Part shown: piece by piece, positions 23,089 through 34,701 of the stretch
Position numbering within the stretch: position 1 is the stretch's first letter
Layout: every line of letters starts with the position of its first letter
Assembly: GCA_028554755.1 (NCBI GenBank)
Contig: JAPTOF010000021.1
Coordinates: 1,506,501 to 1,570,500, forward strand
Origin: Cordia subcordata
Taxonomy: Eukaryota > Streptophyta > Magnoliopsida > Boraginales > Cordiaceae
Length of the DNA stretch: 64,000 bases
Direction of reading: 5' to 3'
The notes under the pieces: generated by a model
What the model was told of the DNA's origin: nothing
What the model saw: only the letters and a program-made list of their open reading frames with translations
Database searches by the model: none
Position numbers and translations under genes: made by a program

Positions 23089-24423
23089 CTAATTCTTCGT
23101 CAGATGGATTGCACTCTGACTATCACAAAAGACTATACTTGTATCTTGCTGCAGTCCAAGATCACAAACCAGGCCTTGTAACCACATGGCCTCCTTCACA
23201 GCTTCTGCAATTGCCATGTACTCCGTTTCAGTAGTCGACAATGCCATAGTAGACTGTAATGTCGCTTTCCAACTGATAGCACATCCAGAGAGAGTAAACA
23301 TGTAACCCGTCAGAGATCTTCTCTTATTAAGGTCACCCGCAAAGTCTGAATCACAATAACCCACCAATCTCGTGCAATATCCAGTCATCTTGCTAAATAG
23401 AAATCCTATATTCGCAGTGCCACGCAAATATCTCATTATCCATTTTACCGCTTCCCAGTGCGTTTTCCCAGGTGATGCCATATACCTGCTCACAACACTA
23501 ACTGCATGTGAAATATCAAGTCGAGTGCACACCATAGCATACATCAAGCTACCAACAACACTCGAGTATGGAACATGAGACATATGCTCTACCTCCTTCT
23601 CAGTTTTAGGTGACAAATCTGCAGACAACTTGAAATGAGCAGCAAACGGCACACTCGCAGGCTTAGCTTTAAGCATCCCGAAACACTCTAGCACCTTCTC
23701 AATATAACTCTGTTGAGACAAGAACAGCTTTCCAGCATTTCTATATCCGTGAATCTCCATGCCAAGAATCTTCTTTGCTGCTCCAAGATCCTTCATCTCA
23801 AACTCATCACCTAGCTGCTTCTTTAATTCGTCGATTGCAGACATGCTTTTAGCAGCAATAAGCATATCATCGACATACAACAACAAGTACACAAACGAAC
23901 CATCTGGAAGCCTTTTGAGATACACACAGTTGTCATTGGCACTCCTTGTGTATCCAGCACCTACCATGAATGTGTCAAATCTCTTATACCATTGCCGAGG
24001 TGACTGCTTCAACCTATACAAGGACTTATTCATTTTGCAAACATGGTTCTCCTTACCAGGAACTACATACCCCTCCGGTTGACTCATATAAATTTGCTCT
24101 TCAAGATCACCATGCAAAAACGCCGTTTTCATATCTAGCTGCTCAAGCTCTAAGTCATGAAGAGCAACCAAGGCAAGTAAAACCCTGATGGAAGTATGCT
24201 TCACAACTGGAGAGAACACTTCGTTGAAGTCAACACCCTCCCTTTGTGTATAGCCTTTTGCCACCAACCGTGCTTTGTATCGAGGACCCTCAACCCCTGG
24301 AGTACCTTTCTTTTTCTTGTAAACCGATTTGCAACCGACAACTCGCTGTCCCTTAGGCAATTCAACAAGCTCCCATGTTTGATTCTTATGAAGAGACTCA
24401 ATCTCCTCACTCATGGCACCCAC
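23089..24423 (-). CDS. Copia-2 reverse transcriptase-RNase H open frame
   Basis: A 444-codon uninterrupted reading frame, the best preserved retroelement coding region in the window. Reverse transcriptase copies element RNA into DNA, and RNase H removes the RNA strand; both act in virus-like particles. Motifs in order: [18 protein letters not shown] (residues 49-66), DMKTAFLHGDLEEQIYM (97-113), the catalytic YVDDM box (183-187), FEMKDLGAAKKILGMEI, then RNase H with GYCDSDFAGD, STTETEYMAIAEA and [10 protein letters not shown]. The frame ends at a stop after LTKN. The last about 60 residues (HERTKHIDIRYHFIR to KHCLDLV) continue in the same frame at 22900-23088, so one stop separates them. The ATG at 24423 is internal to the polyprotein, not a true start. 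Confidence 0.9.
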   Translation of the reverse strand: MGAMSEEIESLHKNQTWELVELPKGQRVVGCKSVYKKKKGTPGVEGPRYKARLVAKGYTQREGVDFNEVFSPVVKHTSIRVLLALVALHDLELEQLDMKTAFLHGDLEEQIYMSQPEGYVVPGKENHVCKMNKSLYRLKQSPRQWYKRFDTFMVGAGYTRSANDNCVYLKRLPDGSFVYLLLYVDDMLIAAKSMSAIDELKKQLGDEFEMKDLGAAKKILGMEIHGYRNAGKLFLSQQSYIEKVLECFGMLKAKPASVPFAAHFKLSADLSPKTEKEVEHMSHVPYSSVVGSLMYAMVCTRLDISHAVSVVSRYMASPGKTHWEAVKWIMRYLRGTANIGFLFSKMTGYCTRLVGYCDSDFAGDLNKRRSLTGYMFTLSGCAISWKATLQSTMALSTTETEYMAIAEAVKEAMWLQGLVCDLGLQQDTSIVFCDSQSAIHLTKN

Positions 24424-26862
24424 TCACTGAGCAGAATCTTTCCCAGATATGGCCTCTTTGTATAAATTCGGCTTATATCCTTCAATTGTTTCGGCAACAG
24501 TCAAAGCATAAGCAACAAGATCAGCGTATCCGTACCTTTGAGGCTCTCTAATCTGTCTCCTTTCTTGCCCAGTGGCAATGCTGTACTTCTATTGGTCAGG
24601 CACATTTTGATCATGTGCCTCAGTTGGTTGAGTCGGCTGAATTTGGCTGCTACTATTGCTAGATGGAAAATTTGGAACATCAGGAAATACCTCCACCTGC
24701 TTTTTGACACCGTAGTCTAAACCAACTACCGCTTTCTCCTTTTCTTGGTCTAATAAAGCAGACTCATTGAATATGACATCCCTGCTGATGAGGAAACCTG
24801 GAAACTTTGGATCTATGCACCACAACCTATAAACTTTCCTCTCGGACACATAGCCTAGAAATATGCATTTCTTTGCCCTCAGCTCCAACATTCTCAATCG
24901 AGAGTAGTCAGCAGGCTTACCAGACCATAACTCAAAAGGAGTTTTCAATTCAATAGCTTTGGATGGAGACCTATTCACCAAGTAGCATGCCGTATTGACG
25001 GCTTCAGCCCAAAAGTCCTGACTCAAATCAGATTGGGAGAGCATACAACGAGCTCTCTCCATCAGAGTTCTATTCATGCGTTCTGCAACTCCATTCTATT
25101 GTGGTATCCTTACACATGTGCGGTGTCTCACAATGCCATGTTTCCTGCAGAACTCATCAAACTTTTTATTGCAATATTCCAACCCATTGTCAGCCCTAAG
25201 ACGCTTAATTTGTTTACCAGTCTGCTTCTCAATCAACGTCTTCCACTCGACAAATGTTGGAAACGCCTCATCTTTAGTTTTTAAGAAGTATACCCACACC
25301 ATCCGAGAGTATGCATCAATGAAAGTGATGTAATACCTGGCACCTTTCTTGGAAGGAACTTTATTAGGACCCCAAAGATCAGAATGAATATAATCAAGTG
25401 TACCTTTGGTGTTCTCCTGTCCCTTGTTGAACTTTACCCTGGTTTACTTTCCAAAGACACAATGCTCAAAGAATTCAAGCTTTCCAGTTCTTTGTCCACA
25501 AAGCAAATCCCTCTTACTCAGCTCGGTCAGTCCCCTCTCGCTCATATGGCCCAATCTTTTGTGCCACAACTGCGTAGTGTCATTATCACTCTCCTCGGAT
25601 GTAACAGCTGCAACACCTGTAACTGTACTACCTTGAAGGACATATAGGCTGCCAGTCAAGTTCCCTTTCAAGAGCACAATTGCACCTTTGGTCACCTTTA
25701 AGACACCATTCTCACTTCGGAATTTGTATCCATGAGAATCCAAACACCCAAGAGAAATCAAGTTTTTTTCAGCTCCGGTACATGCCAACACTCGAGAGAT
25801 CTTGTAATACCATCTTGATATTTACTATGCCCATTCCCTCCACCTTCAACGAAAAATCATTGCCTAGAAAGACTTTCCCTTCTTTTTTGGAATAAGAAGA
25901 GAACCAGTCGCGCCTAGGACACATATAGAACGTTGCACCAGTATCAAGAATCCATTGATTATGCCACTGTGATCCACTCACAGTCAAAACTTCCCCGGTA
26001 CTACTCGAGTTATCTCCATCACTGTCAGCACTCTCTACCACATTAGTTGAATTCTCCACCTTTTTCTTTCCCTTTTTCAGTTTTGGACATTCTTTCTTAA
26101 TGTGACCCTTTTCACCACACTCAAAACATCATAGCTTCCTTGCTCTTGATTTTGACCTTGATTTGCTTTTCTTTCTACTCGAAAATCCCCCTCTATTCTC
26201 CGATCTCCCTTTACTCACTAAACCTTCCCCATGAACTTCTTCCCTATGTCCCGGGATATATGTTTGAAGATCCTTCGATTTTAATGAAGCAATCACATCT
26301 TCAAACGTAATTTTATCCCTCCCGTACAACATAGTATCCACAAAGTTCATATATGAAGGCGGTAAGGAGCATAATACAATCATAGCTTGGTCTTCGTCAT
26401 CAATTTTAACACCCACATCCTTCAAAGCAACAAAACAAGAGGTAAACTCATCAAGGTGTTGTTTTAGTGACGTACCTTCTTTCATTCTAAGATGATACAA
26501 TCGCTTCTTCAAGTATAGGCGATTGATGAGAGATTTAGTTTCATACAATTCCACCAAATTATTCGAAGCCTCAATTGTTGTCGTCTTCTCAGCAATCTCC
26601 AGCAATACTTCATTGTCACGGACATATGTATTGCACTCAAGGCTTTCGCTTCGAGTTCTTCTCTCACTGCTGGTTCTGTCTTTTCCGAGATCACTTCTTC
26701 AATGACTTTCCAAAGTCCTTGCATTGTCATAAATGCCTTGAATCTGATCCTCCAAAGACTGAAACTCATTCTCCCGTCAAACTTCTCGATTTCAAACTTT
26801 TCACCTGTGGAAGACATCTTCGTTTGCACAAAACTCACACTTCGGGATGGAATTTGGCTCAA
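24424..26862 (-). pseudogene. Copia-2 gag, protease and integrase, a few lesions
   Basis: Gag begins near 26862 (or at an internal Met at about 26817). It runs through FDGRMSFSLWRIRFKAFM, has one frameshift near 26600, and continues to a CX2CX4HX4C zinc knuckle (CFECGEKGHIKKEC, near 26110) after a stop at about 26129. Aspartic protease is recognised by WILDTGATFYMCP near 25945. The GAG-pre-integrase zinc domain has LWHKRLGHMSERG and CVFGK. Integrase core motifs are LRADNGLEY (25190 region), NGVAERMNRTLMERAR and SQDFWAEAVNTA, with a stop at about 25095. Only a handful of stops or frameshifts separate these blocks, consistent with recent decay. Confidence 0.82.
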
Positions 26863-27687
26863 TGGACCACAAAAACAAATTCAGCACGTCGAGAAACCTT
26901 AGGAACACCCCTGGTCATCTTTGGTCAACATCGGTCAAAGTCAAACCTGTTGGTCAAAGTCAACACCGTCCCTAACCTCGTACTTCGGAGCAGAATCTGG
27001 AAAAAGAGAGCCCAAAAACAGACTCAGCACGTCGAAAAACGTGGGGTAAGGCTTTGGTCAACCTCGGTCAACCCTTGGTCAATGGTCAACGGTCAAAGTC
27101 AACCTCAGTCAAACCCCGGTCAACACGGTCAACTGGTCTCTTTTTTTTTTTTTTTGGTTTCAGGACTAAATCTAAGCCCAAATAAAAATTTTTTTTTTAT
27201 TCTTTTGGCTTAAACTAAGCCCAAACCCAAAAAAAAATTATTATTTTTCTAGCCTAGAACCCAAGCCCAACAAAAAATTAATTAACCCAAGACCCAAGAC
27301 CTAGCCAAAATTGGACAAGGCCACTACCCAGGCCCGATCCAAATAAACCCAAAGACGCAAAGCCTACAAACCCTAAACCTGCTTTACAAACTTGAACCAA
27401 TTTCAAAAAAATAATACTTGAATACCAAAAATCAACCTCAAAAGCACGCGAACTCTATCTTCTTCGCTTATTCTTCAAACCCAAACATGAACCACGACCC
27501 ACCGACGCAAGCTTCCACTCCAGCTACCAACGCTCAACGTAGACAGCACCGGAGCACTCCTCGCCGAACAAAGACATTTGTTTGGTTAGGCACCGTTTGG
27601 TTTTGAGAAATTTTGGTTTCACAGTGAGTTTTGATTTTTCCTTTTTCCCTCAAGCAGCAGATTAATACCTAAGCTCTGATACCAGTT

Positions 27688-28020
27688 TATTGGGGAAAAA
27701 TATGCAAACACGAAGAATACGAGAAGAAATAACGGACACAAGAAATTACGTGGTTCGGCTTTGAAGCCTACGTCTACGGGCAACAGAGAATAATTCTATT
27801 ACTGATCACGAATGCTACAAGGCTTTTACTTTGGTTTCTCTCTCACACATAACATAATGAATATTGCCACATATTTATAGTGCAAAGGTTTCCTAAACCT
27901 ATTAAGCAGAAAAGGCAACTAATTAATTATGTGCTACAAAAGGTAACAAGCGAATAAGGAAAAATGCTAACAAGGAAATCTGCTATTCTTGTTGCCCAAG
28001 AATACGAGCCACATTCAACA
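27688..28020 (-). repeat. Copia-2 5' LTR
   Basis: 333 bp, about 96% identical to 22493-22825, with the initiator-tRNA primer-binding site directly inside. The terminal TG is mutated to TA. Confidence 0.92.
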
Positions 28021-28149
28021 GATACTTTGGGGTTCGCATGGATTATCCTCGCACTCATCAATATCTGTCAAAGAAAGCAAGCAATAATCCAGTTGATCAT
28101 CTGTCAATGTAAAAGATTTGCACAGAAAGCAATCACAGTGTTCGGCTCA

Positions 28150-28530
28150 TAACCAGGAATTTACCTGCACAACCAGGACTAATATGTTTGTTGCATGATT
28201 CACTAATTTGAGAAATTAGATGACTAATAAGTTTATTATAGAAATTCCCTTCAATTTGGTGAGAATTTGAGTTGGAAGTAAAATTTGGAAAAAGGATCAA
28301 CTTCGAATTGCATACGAAAATAGCTAAGGTTACTCACTGAAAACAATCACAGTGTTTGGTTCATAACCAAGAATTTGCCTTCGCAACCAGGACTAATGAG
28401 TTTTTACATGATTTACAAATTAGATGACTAACAAGTTTATTATATAGAAATTCCCTTTCGTGAGAATTTGAGTTGGAATAAAAATTTGGAAGAAGGGTCA
28501 ACTTCAAATTGCATATGAAAATAGCTAATT
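28150..28530 (-). repeat. Tandem duplication of the exon 2-intron junction of WAK-A
   Basis: Two diverged units of about 190 bp. Each contains the end of exon 2 coding for SPGC and the following intron start: near 28165 ('ggttgtgcaggtaaat' on the minus strand) and near 28355 ('ggttgcgaaggcaaat', donor lost). The blocks 'gagaatttgagttgga' and 'attgcatatgaaaatagct' (first unit 'attgcatacgaaaatagct') also recur. Confidence 0.75.
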
Positions 28531-28946
28531 GGCATATAGATCAAAATATATTTGTGACTGGTCTAAAGGTATGTTTCTTATTATCGATGTATGCAACAAA
28601 TCTTAAAATCAATATATTCTCAAACACTATATATATGGCATAGGTGTTATATTATTGATCTTTAGCATCTCTTGAACCAAAAGGACAAGTATGGATAATT
28701 TTTACAGGTTAGAGGTACTTGTAATCTATTATACAATAGACATGAAGTTTCTCTTATTTATTTATTTATTCTTTTTGTTACAGATCCCAACCCTAATCCG
28801 ATCTCCATTTCCCAACAAATTCGAACTAAGGTGATCGCCAATTTTAAGAGCTCGTCACTAGAAAAAGAGAATATTAGAATACTGGATGCGGACCTTAGCA
28901 GCCTGGATCAAGATAAGGATTGCCTTCATAACCTTTTCGGCAATTA

Positions 28947-29341
28947 GACTAACTCCAACAAATCCCCTAAAACACAAAAAATCCCATATTTAGGGGTTTT
29001 GTTAGTAGCAAAGTGCTCCAACAGCTCCCTTATCCCATTCCCAAAATTTTAGGTTTTTTTCCAACTCCAAACTAAAACACTTATATATAGAGGTTTTTTT
29101 TCATCCCCCAAAGCCAACCCCCAAATCTCGTCCCTCATCCCCATAATTTTAATATTGTAACATTATAAAATAGGGGAGCTGTTAGAGTGAAATTGAAATT
29201 GGAAATCCCTAAATTGAATGTTTAATAAAAAATAAGGGAGCTGTTGGAATAGAATTAAAAATAAGAGATCTCAAAATATAAAAAAATGACTCAAATCACT
29301 TAAATTTAGGGAAAAAAATAAAAAAACTGTTGGAGTTAGCC
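28947..29341. mobile_element. Harbinger/Tourist-like MITE in the WAK-A EGF exon
   Basis: 395 bp, AT-rich, with terminal inverted repeats 'gactaactccaaca' and the reverse complement of 'tgttggagttagcc', flanked by the 3-bp duplication TTA (28944-28946 and 29342-29344). A three-base TTA/TAA duplication is typical of PIF/Harbinger MITEs. Removing it rejoins the WAK-A EGF coding sequence. No coding capacity. Confidence 0.85.
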
Positions 29342-30279
29342 TTACAACGATAACCTCCTAAGCCCGTATCTGAATCAACACAATCACTATTTGCTTTGCA
29401 CGCATAATCATTCAATTGTTGTGCTTGTGAGCAGCTCAAATTCCCAATCACCCAGTCCAGCACTATGGGAACAGTAGCCATGGTCCTGTTCAGAAACTCA
29501 GGGTCCTGGAAATCTCTCGCCCCTTTGAACCTGAAGCGATTCTGCTCACCAAGAAATGCATACCCTCAAGGATCAAACGAATAAACAGAAGTATGGTTAT
29601 TCAAACTGCCAACTGAAGCGTAGTAGTACTTTAAACCCTAGGGCACAGACGTTTGACAGCAACCAATGCCCGAACAATACCCATCGATGACATCTTCGGC
29701 TTTGGAACAAAGCGCAACGCATCCGGTGGTGAAGTTGCGCCCTTCCTTGCCTAGTATCAGAGCGAAGTCGTCGCAGCCGATGACTGTAAATTTGTTTGCA
29801 TCGGAAAACGAGTATGGGGAGTTTCGAAGTTTAGTCCATGCAGGGTTCTCAAAGATCATTTTCCCTGATGGACTATAGCACCTCCTGGCTATGGTATTCG
29901 AAATGCGCAATTGGGTACCTGAAATGTCATATACTTGAATGTTCCCTATATACGCTTTTGGTGGGTTGAAAGAAGAGTAGCAGGTGATTTCAAACCAAGG
30001 GTTCACAGCACAACCTGTTCCTAAGCCAACCCCAAACGGGTATGGAACCGTGAGGTTTCCGCATTTGCTTACGCATCCAGGCTTCGTGATTCCTCGAGCT
30101 TTTGGTGTACTATCTGTGTCTGTTTTATTGGCTAATGTGGTAGCAGCGTCGGTGGTACTAGTGGAGTTCGTTTCGGTTGCGGCTAGCATCAACGCTAGCC
30201 CACAGAGACAAAGGCAGACAACGCGAATGAGCATATTGTTGCTTCGCATGTAATAACGGGGTGGAATACTAAGATGCAT

Positions 30280-31223
30280 ATATTGGAAGTTCTATAGGCT
30301 GTTGTAATAATTGATAGCAAACCGACAAATACTACTCCTGTTGGTTGGGTAAAGCATGTATTTGTGCACAGCTTACACGTACGCTTTTATGTCCTCCAGA
30401 TTAAAAAAATAGTTTAAATAGTTAATATTACTTTTTTTTAAAGTATATATATGATTTGAATTTAAATTTTATTCGAATCTAGAAAGAATTGAATTGGGAT
30501 AAAGAGATTAAAAAAAGTTCAAAAAGAAGTCTCTATATAGACCCTGGTGGATTTACTAATATACAAAGTTTTAGAAATTCAATTTTTCTTTCTCTCTCTC
30601 TTTTTTATAATTAAAGATTCCTTCCAGAAACCTCTAAACTCGCTCTAGAATCATCAAATCACGAAAAAGAAACAAGATTTAGAGTAATTAATTTCAAAGA
30701 AATTGCTTGCTGCTGGTTAATTCAAATTCTAGACAATATGAATGGCTCTCATTGAGATTTCAAACGCTTAAATAATTTTGTCTTTGGACTAACTCATTAA
30801 AATAAAATAAAGAAAAAAAAAAAAAGAAAAACCAGATGAAGCAGGAAGTCGGACCTGAAAGTGTAGATATCATTCTTAATTGTCATGTCATTGTCGATGT
30901 ACAAAAAGGCTACTGGACTTGAACATGAGGACGAATTGCTTTTGGTTACTTCTCAACAACCATATGGCCAGTGAGTTTGGACCAACCGAAGGGCGTGATC
31001 AACCAAGCAGGAATGTTATAATAAAATTAATTGACTTTTTATTTCGTCAGAACTAGAATTTAGTCGACTAATCACTTGGATTATAAAGAAGACTTTTACC
31101 ATGGTTTACTGGAATTGGTCAAATACTTCCTATTCAATAATGAATGAAAAGTACTAGTACAAATGTACGATCGTGGCTTCAGATTCTTTATTTTTCCAAT
31201 GGAGGATTAGGCCAGTTAAATGC
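30280..31223. other. Upstream region of WAK-A
   Basis: AT-rich and non-coding, and would contain the WAK-A promoter. No clear TATA box or factor site stands out. A pyrimidine-rich stretch (ctttctctctctc) lies at 30590-30605. Confidence 0.4.
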
Positions 31224-31688
31224 TGTTAGAAAAATGAGGACATACGCACACACATCAAAACACACTAAAAAACACATATTTTTAGCATGGTTCAGTCCTC
31301 TGCCTACGTCCATAAAAAACTCCACTAATAGAAAAGAGTATTACAACCCATGTGACTTTTTGCACGGAAAGAAAAGTCTAAATCCTCTCCCATAGAGTTC
31401 TTATAATGGTTCTATTCTCAACAGGACTAGAACGAATATAAGACACTCTCGATGCTCTCAGGCTCTCTCTCACCCCCACACCCCATGGGGTGTGGCCCTA
31501 AGGCACACTTTATACAACTAATACAAGAGTCCTATTTATAGAGGAGATTTCCTTGTCCTCCAAGATAAAGGATTTTCTCATCTATCAATCCTACTATAAT
31601 TAAGACTCTTACCATAACTAGAATTTTAATTCTCATTAAAATTCTTTCCTAATTTGTATGGGTTTGGACTTTGAGCCATAACCCAACA
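31224..31688 (-). repeat. LTR (3') of the non-autonomous element
   Basis: 465 bp from 'tgttagaaaaatgagg' to 'cataacccaaca'. Contains the palindromic 'ccccatggggtgtgg' also present in the other LTR. Confidence 0.88.
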
Positions 31689-32544
31689 AATTCCTCCCTT
31701 CGCGAAAAGTCCGAAGCTTCTTTGCCGCAATTGGAACCTCTTCACAGTCTTCATGCTGGAGCCCTCGCTCGACAACACTCTTCACGACAGCAGCTACCAA
31801 CACATCCTAGCAGGTTTTCGGAGTCATCCCCAACATCCCTCTTCGTGCCGTCTAACCTCGACCTCTTAAGGTTGTTTGCGTCCTCCCTCGACACAAGGCA
31901 TCTCGGACGTGGTCTTCTCTTCCAGCAGTAGCATTCCTTATCAGTCGTCTGGCCAGAACTCTAATTGTTCAGCTACATAGACTCTCTGCGCGTGACTCCT
32001 CCCTCGAATCGAACCTTCTTCAACTAGTCTACTCATCCAAACTTTTCTCCTCTAGAAGTTTGTTCACTAGTCGGCTAAATGTGTTTACTTGCACAATGCT
32101 TCAAAGACTTTCGCAGAATTTCATCACCATTTCATTGTTTTACCTAATTTCAAGGCTCACCCACGATACATCAAAAAATTTGGCAAAACGGACCTCAAAA
32201 ACAAACTCAGGACGTCAGAAAACAATAGGGAGACCCTCAGTCAACGCGGTCAAACCCCTGCAGCCCGCTGGTCAAACCTTCTGTTTGACTGTTTGACCAC
32301 AAACCCACAAAACTTGACCTGCTTGTATCTCACAATCCGATCGTCGGATCGTTACGAAATTTTTAACAACTTACTCTCCTCTCTGAGACGAAAACACAGC
32401 AACCAATGGATCGTCGATCGAACTTTAGGAAGGCTGCCAAACTTGACCAGCAGATCAGCGAATTTTTTTACTCCTCTTCTGCGTTTCTTTTTTCGTTTTT
32501 CGTGCAAACCAGCGTCTTCCCTCCAACCAAGCTCTGATACCATT

Positions 32545-33045
32545 TGTTGGGAAATTAGGACGCATAACACACACTCACGTAGCGGAATTAAAACACAAGT
32601 AACGAGAAAGGAATACGCACTATTCAACGTGGTTCGGCCCTCTGCCTACGTCCATGATCCCCTCTGGGATAATTTCCACTATTCAACAATAATGGTTACA
32701 ACTCAGGTGATGACTTTTTGCATGGAAAGAAAAGTCTAAACCCTCCCCATAGAGTTTTTATAATGGTTCTATCCTCAACAGGACTAGAACGAATATAAGA
32801 CACTTTCGATACTCTCAGGCTCTCTCTCACCCCCACACTCCATGGGGTGTGGCCCTAAGGCACGCTTCATACAACTAATACAAGAGTCCTATTTATAGAG
32901 GAGATTTCCTTGTCCTCCAAGACAAAGGATTTCCTCATCTATCAATCCTACCATAATTAAGACTCTTACCATAACTAGAATTTTAATTCTCATTAAAATT
33001 CTTTCATAATTTGTATGGACTTGGACTTTGAGCCATAACCCAACA
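32545..33045 (-). repeat. LTR (5') of the non-autonomous element
   Basis: 501 bp from 'tgttgggaaattagg' to 'cataacccaaca', followed by AATGC. The left part differs from the partner LTR by substitutions and a replaced block ('ccctctgggataatttcc'). Confidence 0.88.
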
Positions 33046-33065
33046 AATGCTAACTGACTTCCTTA

Positions 33066-33293
33066 CGGCTCGTTTAGATTGACTTTTTTCAAAAATATTT
33101 TTTTAACAATTTTTGAAAAATAGCTTTTTTTGAGATGTTAAAAATTCTAATTTTTAAAAAAAGTTGTATTTGAACTTTTTCAGAGTTTCAATTTTTTTGG
33201 AATCCAAATCAAATAGTTATTGTAAATTTAATGTAACTTTTTCGGGAAAAAAATATTTTTTCTAAAAAAAAAAAAACAATCCAACACAGGCCC
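33066..33293. mobile_element. Harbinger-like MITE
   Basis: 228 bp, very AT-rich, between TTA (33063-33065) and TTA (33294-33296). Left end 'cggctcgtttagattg'; reverse complement of the right end 'gggcctgtgttggattg'. A related copy is at about 38053-38275, and a degenerate one may lie near 58110-58300. Confidence 0.65.
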
Positions 33294-33296
33294 TTA

Positions 33297-34540
33297 GATG
33301 AGTCACCCATCTCCTATAATTATTTATAAAAATTTAGAGCTAACCAACAATGTCATATACGATTCAAAATCTAATAGGCTTTCTAATTTCATAATTTGCT
33401 AGTCAATTCACACAATTACTACCTTTTCTATAAATGTACGTGATTCGAAAACTTTTCCTACAACTATGAATTCAATAGGTTTACTAATCCCGTGATTTAC
33501 TAATAGCTGAGATGAGCTAAAACAAATTTTCCTAACTTTACTCTTAACATTTAAGGGCCTATTTAGTAAAATTAACTTTTAGAGTACTAATAAATGTTTG
33601 GTAATTAGTTGATAATTATTGTATTTTAGCTATCAGATTTAACTAACTACAAAGTAAAAAGTAATATGCATGAATCCTTTATTATATATTTTTCTTTTCT
33701 AACATTTTACAAATTAGAATTACATTTTCATATAAAGTAAACACCAAATATGTTTGCTTCTGTCTTCTACCACTACGAATAACCTAAAAATAACAAAAAC
33801 ATGTATTAGTATGCATTCAAATTAAATAAAAAACTTTAATTACAAAATAACAAGTGGAAATAGAATATATGCATTTTATTTAATTAAAAATTTGTAATCG
33901 AATTGTTTATACGATTCACGATTTGACAATTATTCTTCCCACTAGACGTTAAGAACTAATCTCCTCAAAATAGTTGGTACAATTTTCTGCAAACTAAATC
34001 CTTGGTCTAACAACAAAAGTATATCTTGCGATATGCTTAATTGTATCATTAACTCATTATCATCGTGATTTTCTCACATCATCCCAAATCCATTTTGTTT
34101 AAGTGGACAACAAGCATTTTGTGGGCAAATTGATATTCTAAAAGACAAAGACAATCTGATAAGTGATAAACAATTTTCACCATGCACAATTTCTAGAGAA
34201 GGCTTAGTGACAAGTACGCAATTGAAAGTCAGGACACTAAAACTTCAACAAATGATATGGTTGGACAAATAATCTTCAAAAGTAGCTAGCTAGACCAACA
34301 CAGACTTCTGACTTTTGCTCCTAAAAAGTCTTTAGCTTGATCCTCTTTATAATTGAATAGGATCCATAATGTTATAAGTTCTTTATTAATGGTACAAGAA
34401 AAATTATTATAAAACACATAGAAGTACGACCACGTCGTTTGAGATTCATCTAAAAGTAATTCACAAGATACAAGAAACTTCTCCTTATAAATAAAGTGAA
34501 AAAAATAAAGACATTTGAAACAGAAAATAACATAATGTCT
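33297..34540. other. AT-rich non-coding spacer downstream of WAK-B
   Basis: No gene seen. The block near 33555-33650 ('gcctatttagtaaaatta') resembles the transposon-like sequence near 2420-2540. The last few hundred bases probably include the 3' end region of WAK-B. Confidence 0.45.
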
Positions 34541-34701
34541 AGTTGCAGGTTTTCATAGACCATCTCCGCTCAACCAGTGATGACAAAAATATATCTTTAC
34601 AGGCAAAAAGAAAATTATTGAAGCATGGCAACGTTGAAAGCACTATATCAAAAGCAGTAGGTATACAATATACAAGACCTCACTATGATACAACCAACTC
34701 C

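Larger units (their letters stand above)
22493..28020 (-). mobile_element. Copia-2, Tork/Tnt1-like retrotransposon, nearly intact
   Basis: 5,528 bp with two 333-bp LTRs (22493-22825 and 27688-28020) and 5-bp duplications GATAC on both sides (22488-22492 and 28021-28025). The primer-binding site (tggtatcagagc on the minus strand) lies next to the LTR at 27688. The LTR start there has TG changed to TA. The LTRs differ at about 12 of 333 positions (near 3.6%), making this the youngest datable element here. It inserted inside exon 3 of WAK-A. Copia-3 (39724-45640) belongs to the same family. The Tork/Tnt1 assignment rests on the RNase H end (STHENPADMMTKV) and is from memory. Confidence 0.95.
28021..30279 (-). 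pseudogene. WAK-A, extracellular domain segment
   Basis: N-terminal part of the wall-associated kinase. From the ATG at 30249 (or 30279) a signal peptide (hydrophobic [14 protein letters not shown]) precedes the pectin-binding GUB_WAK domain, with [36 protein letters not shown] and [12 protein letters not shown]. An EGF-like module follows (CKANSDCVDSDTGLGGYRC). In-frame stops lie at 29638-29640 and 29565-29567. A 395-bp MITE (28947-29341) interrupts the EGF module. The 3' end of exon 2 is present in repeated copies, and the start of exon 3 (DIDECEDNPCEP, 28030-28065) abuts Copia-2. Unlike WAK-B and WAK-C, the GUB_WAK region here has no intron. It is clearly non-functional. Confidence 0.9.
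31224..33045 (-). mobile_element. Non-autonomous LTR retroelement (LARD/TRIM-like)
   Basis: 1,822 bp with perfect 5-bp duplications AATGC (31219-31223 and 33046-33050). The LTRs are 31224-31688 and 32545-33045. A primer-binding site (tggtatcagagc on the minus strand) lies directly inside the right LTR, and a purine tract (gggaggaatt) lies inside the left one, giving minus orientation. The 856-bp interior has no gag or pol. Part of it (about 32160-32540) is the reverse complement of the leader of the chimeric copia element (18970-19330), so its proteins probably come from that copia family. The two LTRs agree well over about 300 bp but differ strongly over the left 150-190 bp. Confidence 0.88.

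Noticed and set aside
26575..27213. 212-codon plus-strand frame in Copia-2
   Set aside because: It is the antisense of gag and the leader and has no family features.
28780..28915. Possible plus-strand exon after a good acceptor (ttttttgttacag) with an open frame of about 46 codons
   Set aside because: The end of the frame overlaps antisense WAK-A exon 2 sequence (GNPYLDPG on the minus strand) and no protein family is recognised, so the open frame is probably chance.
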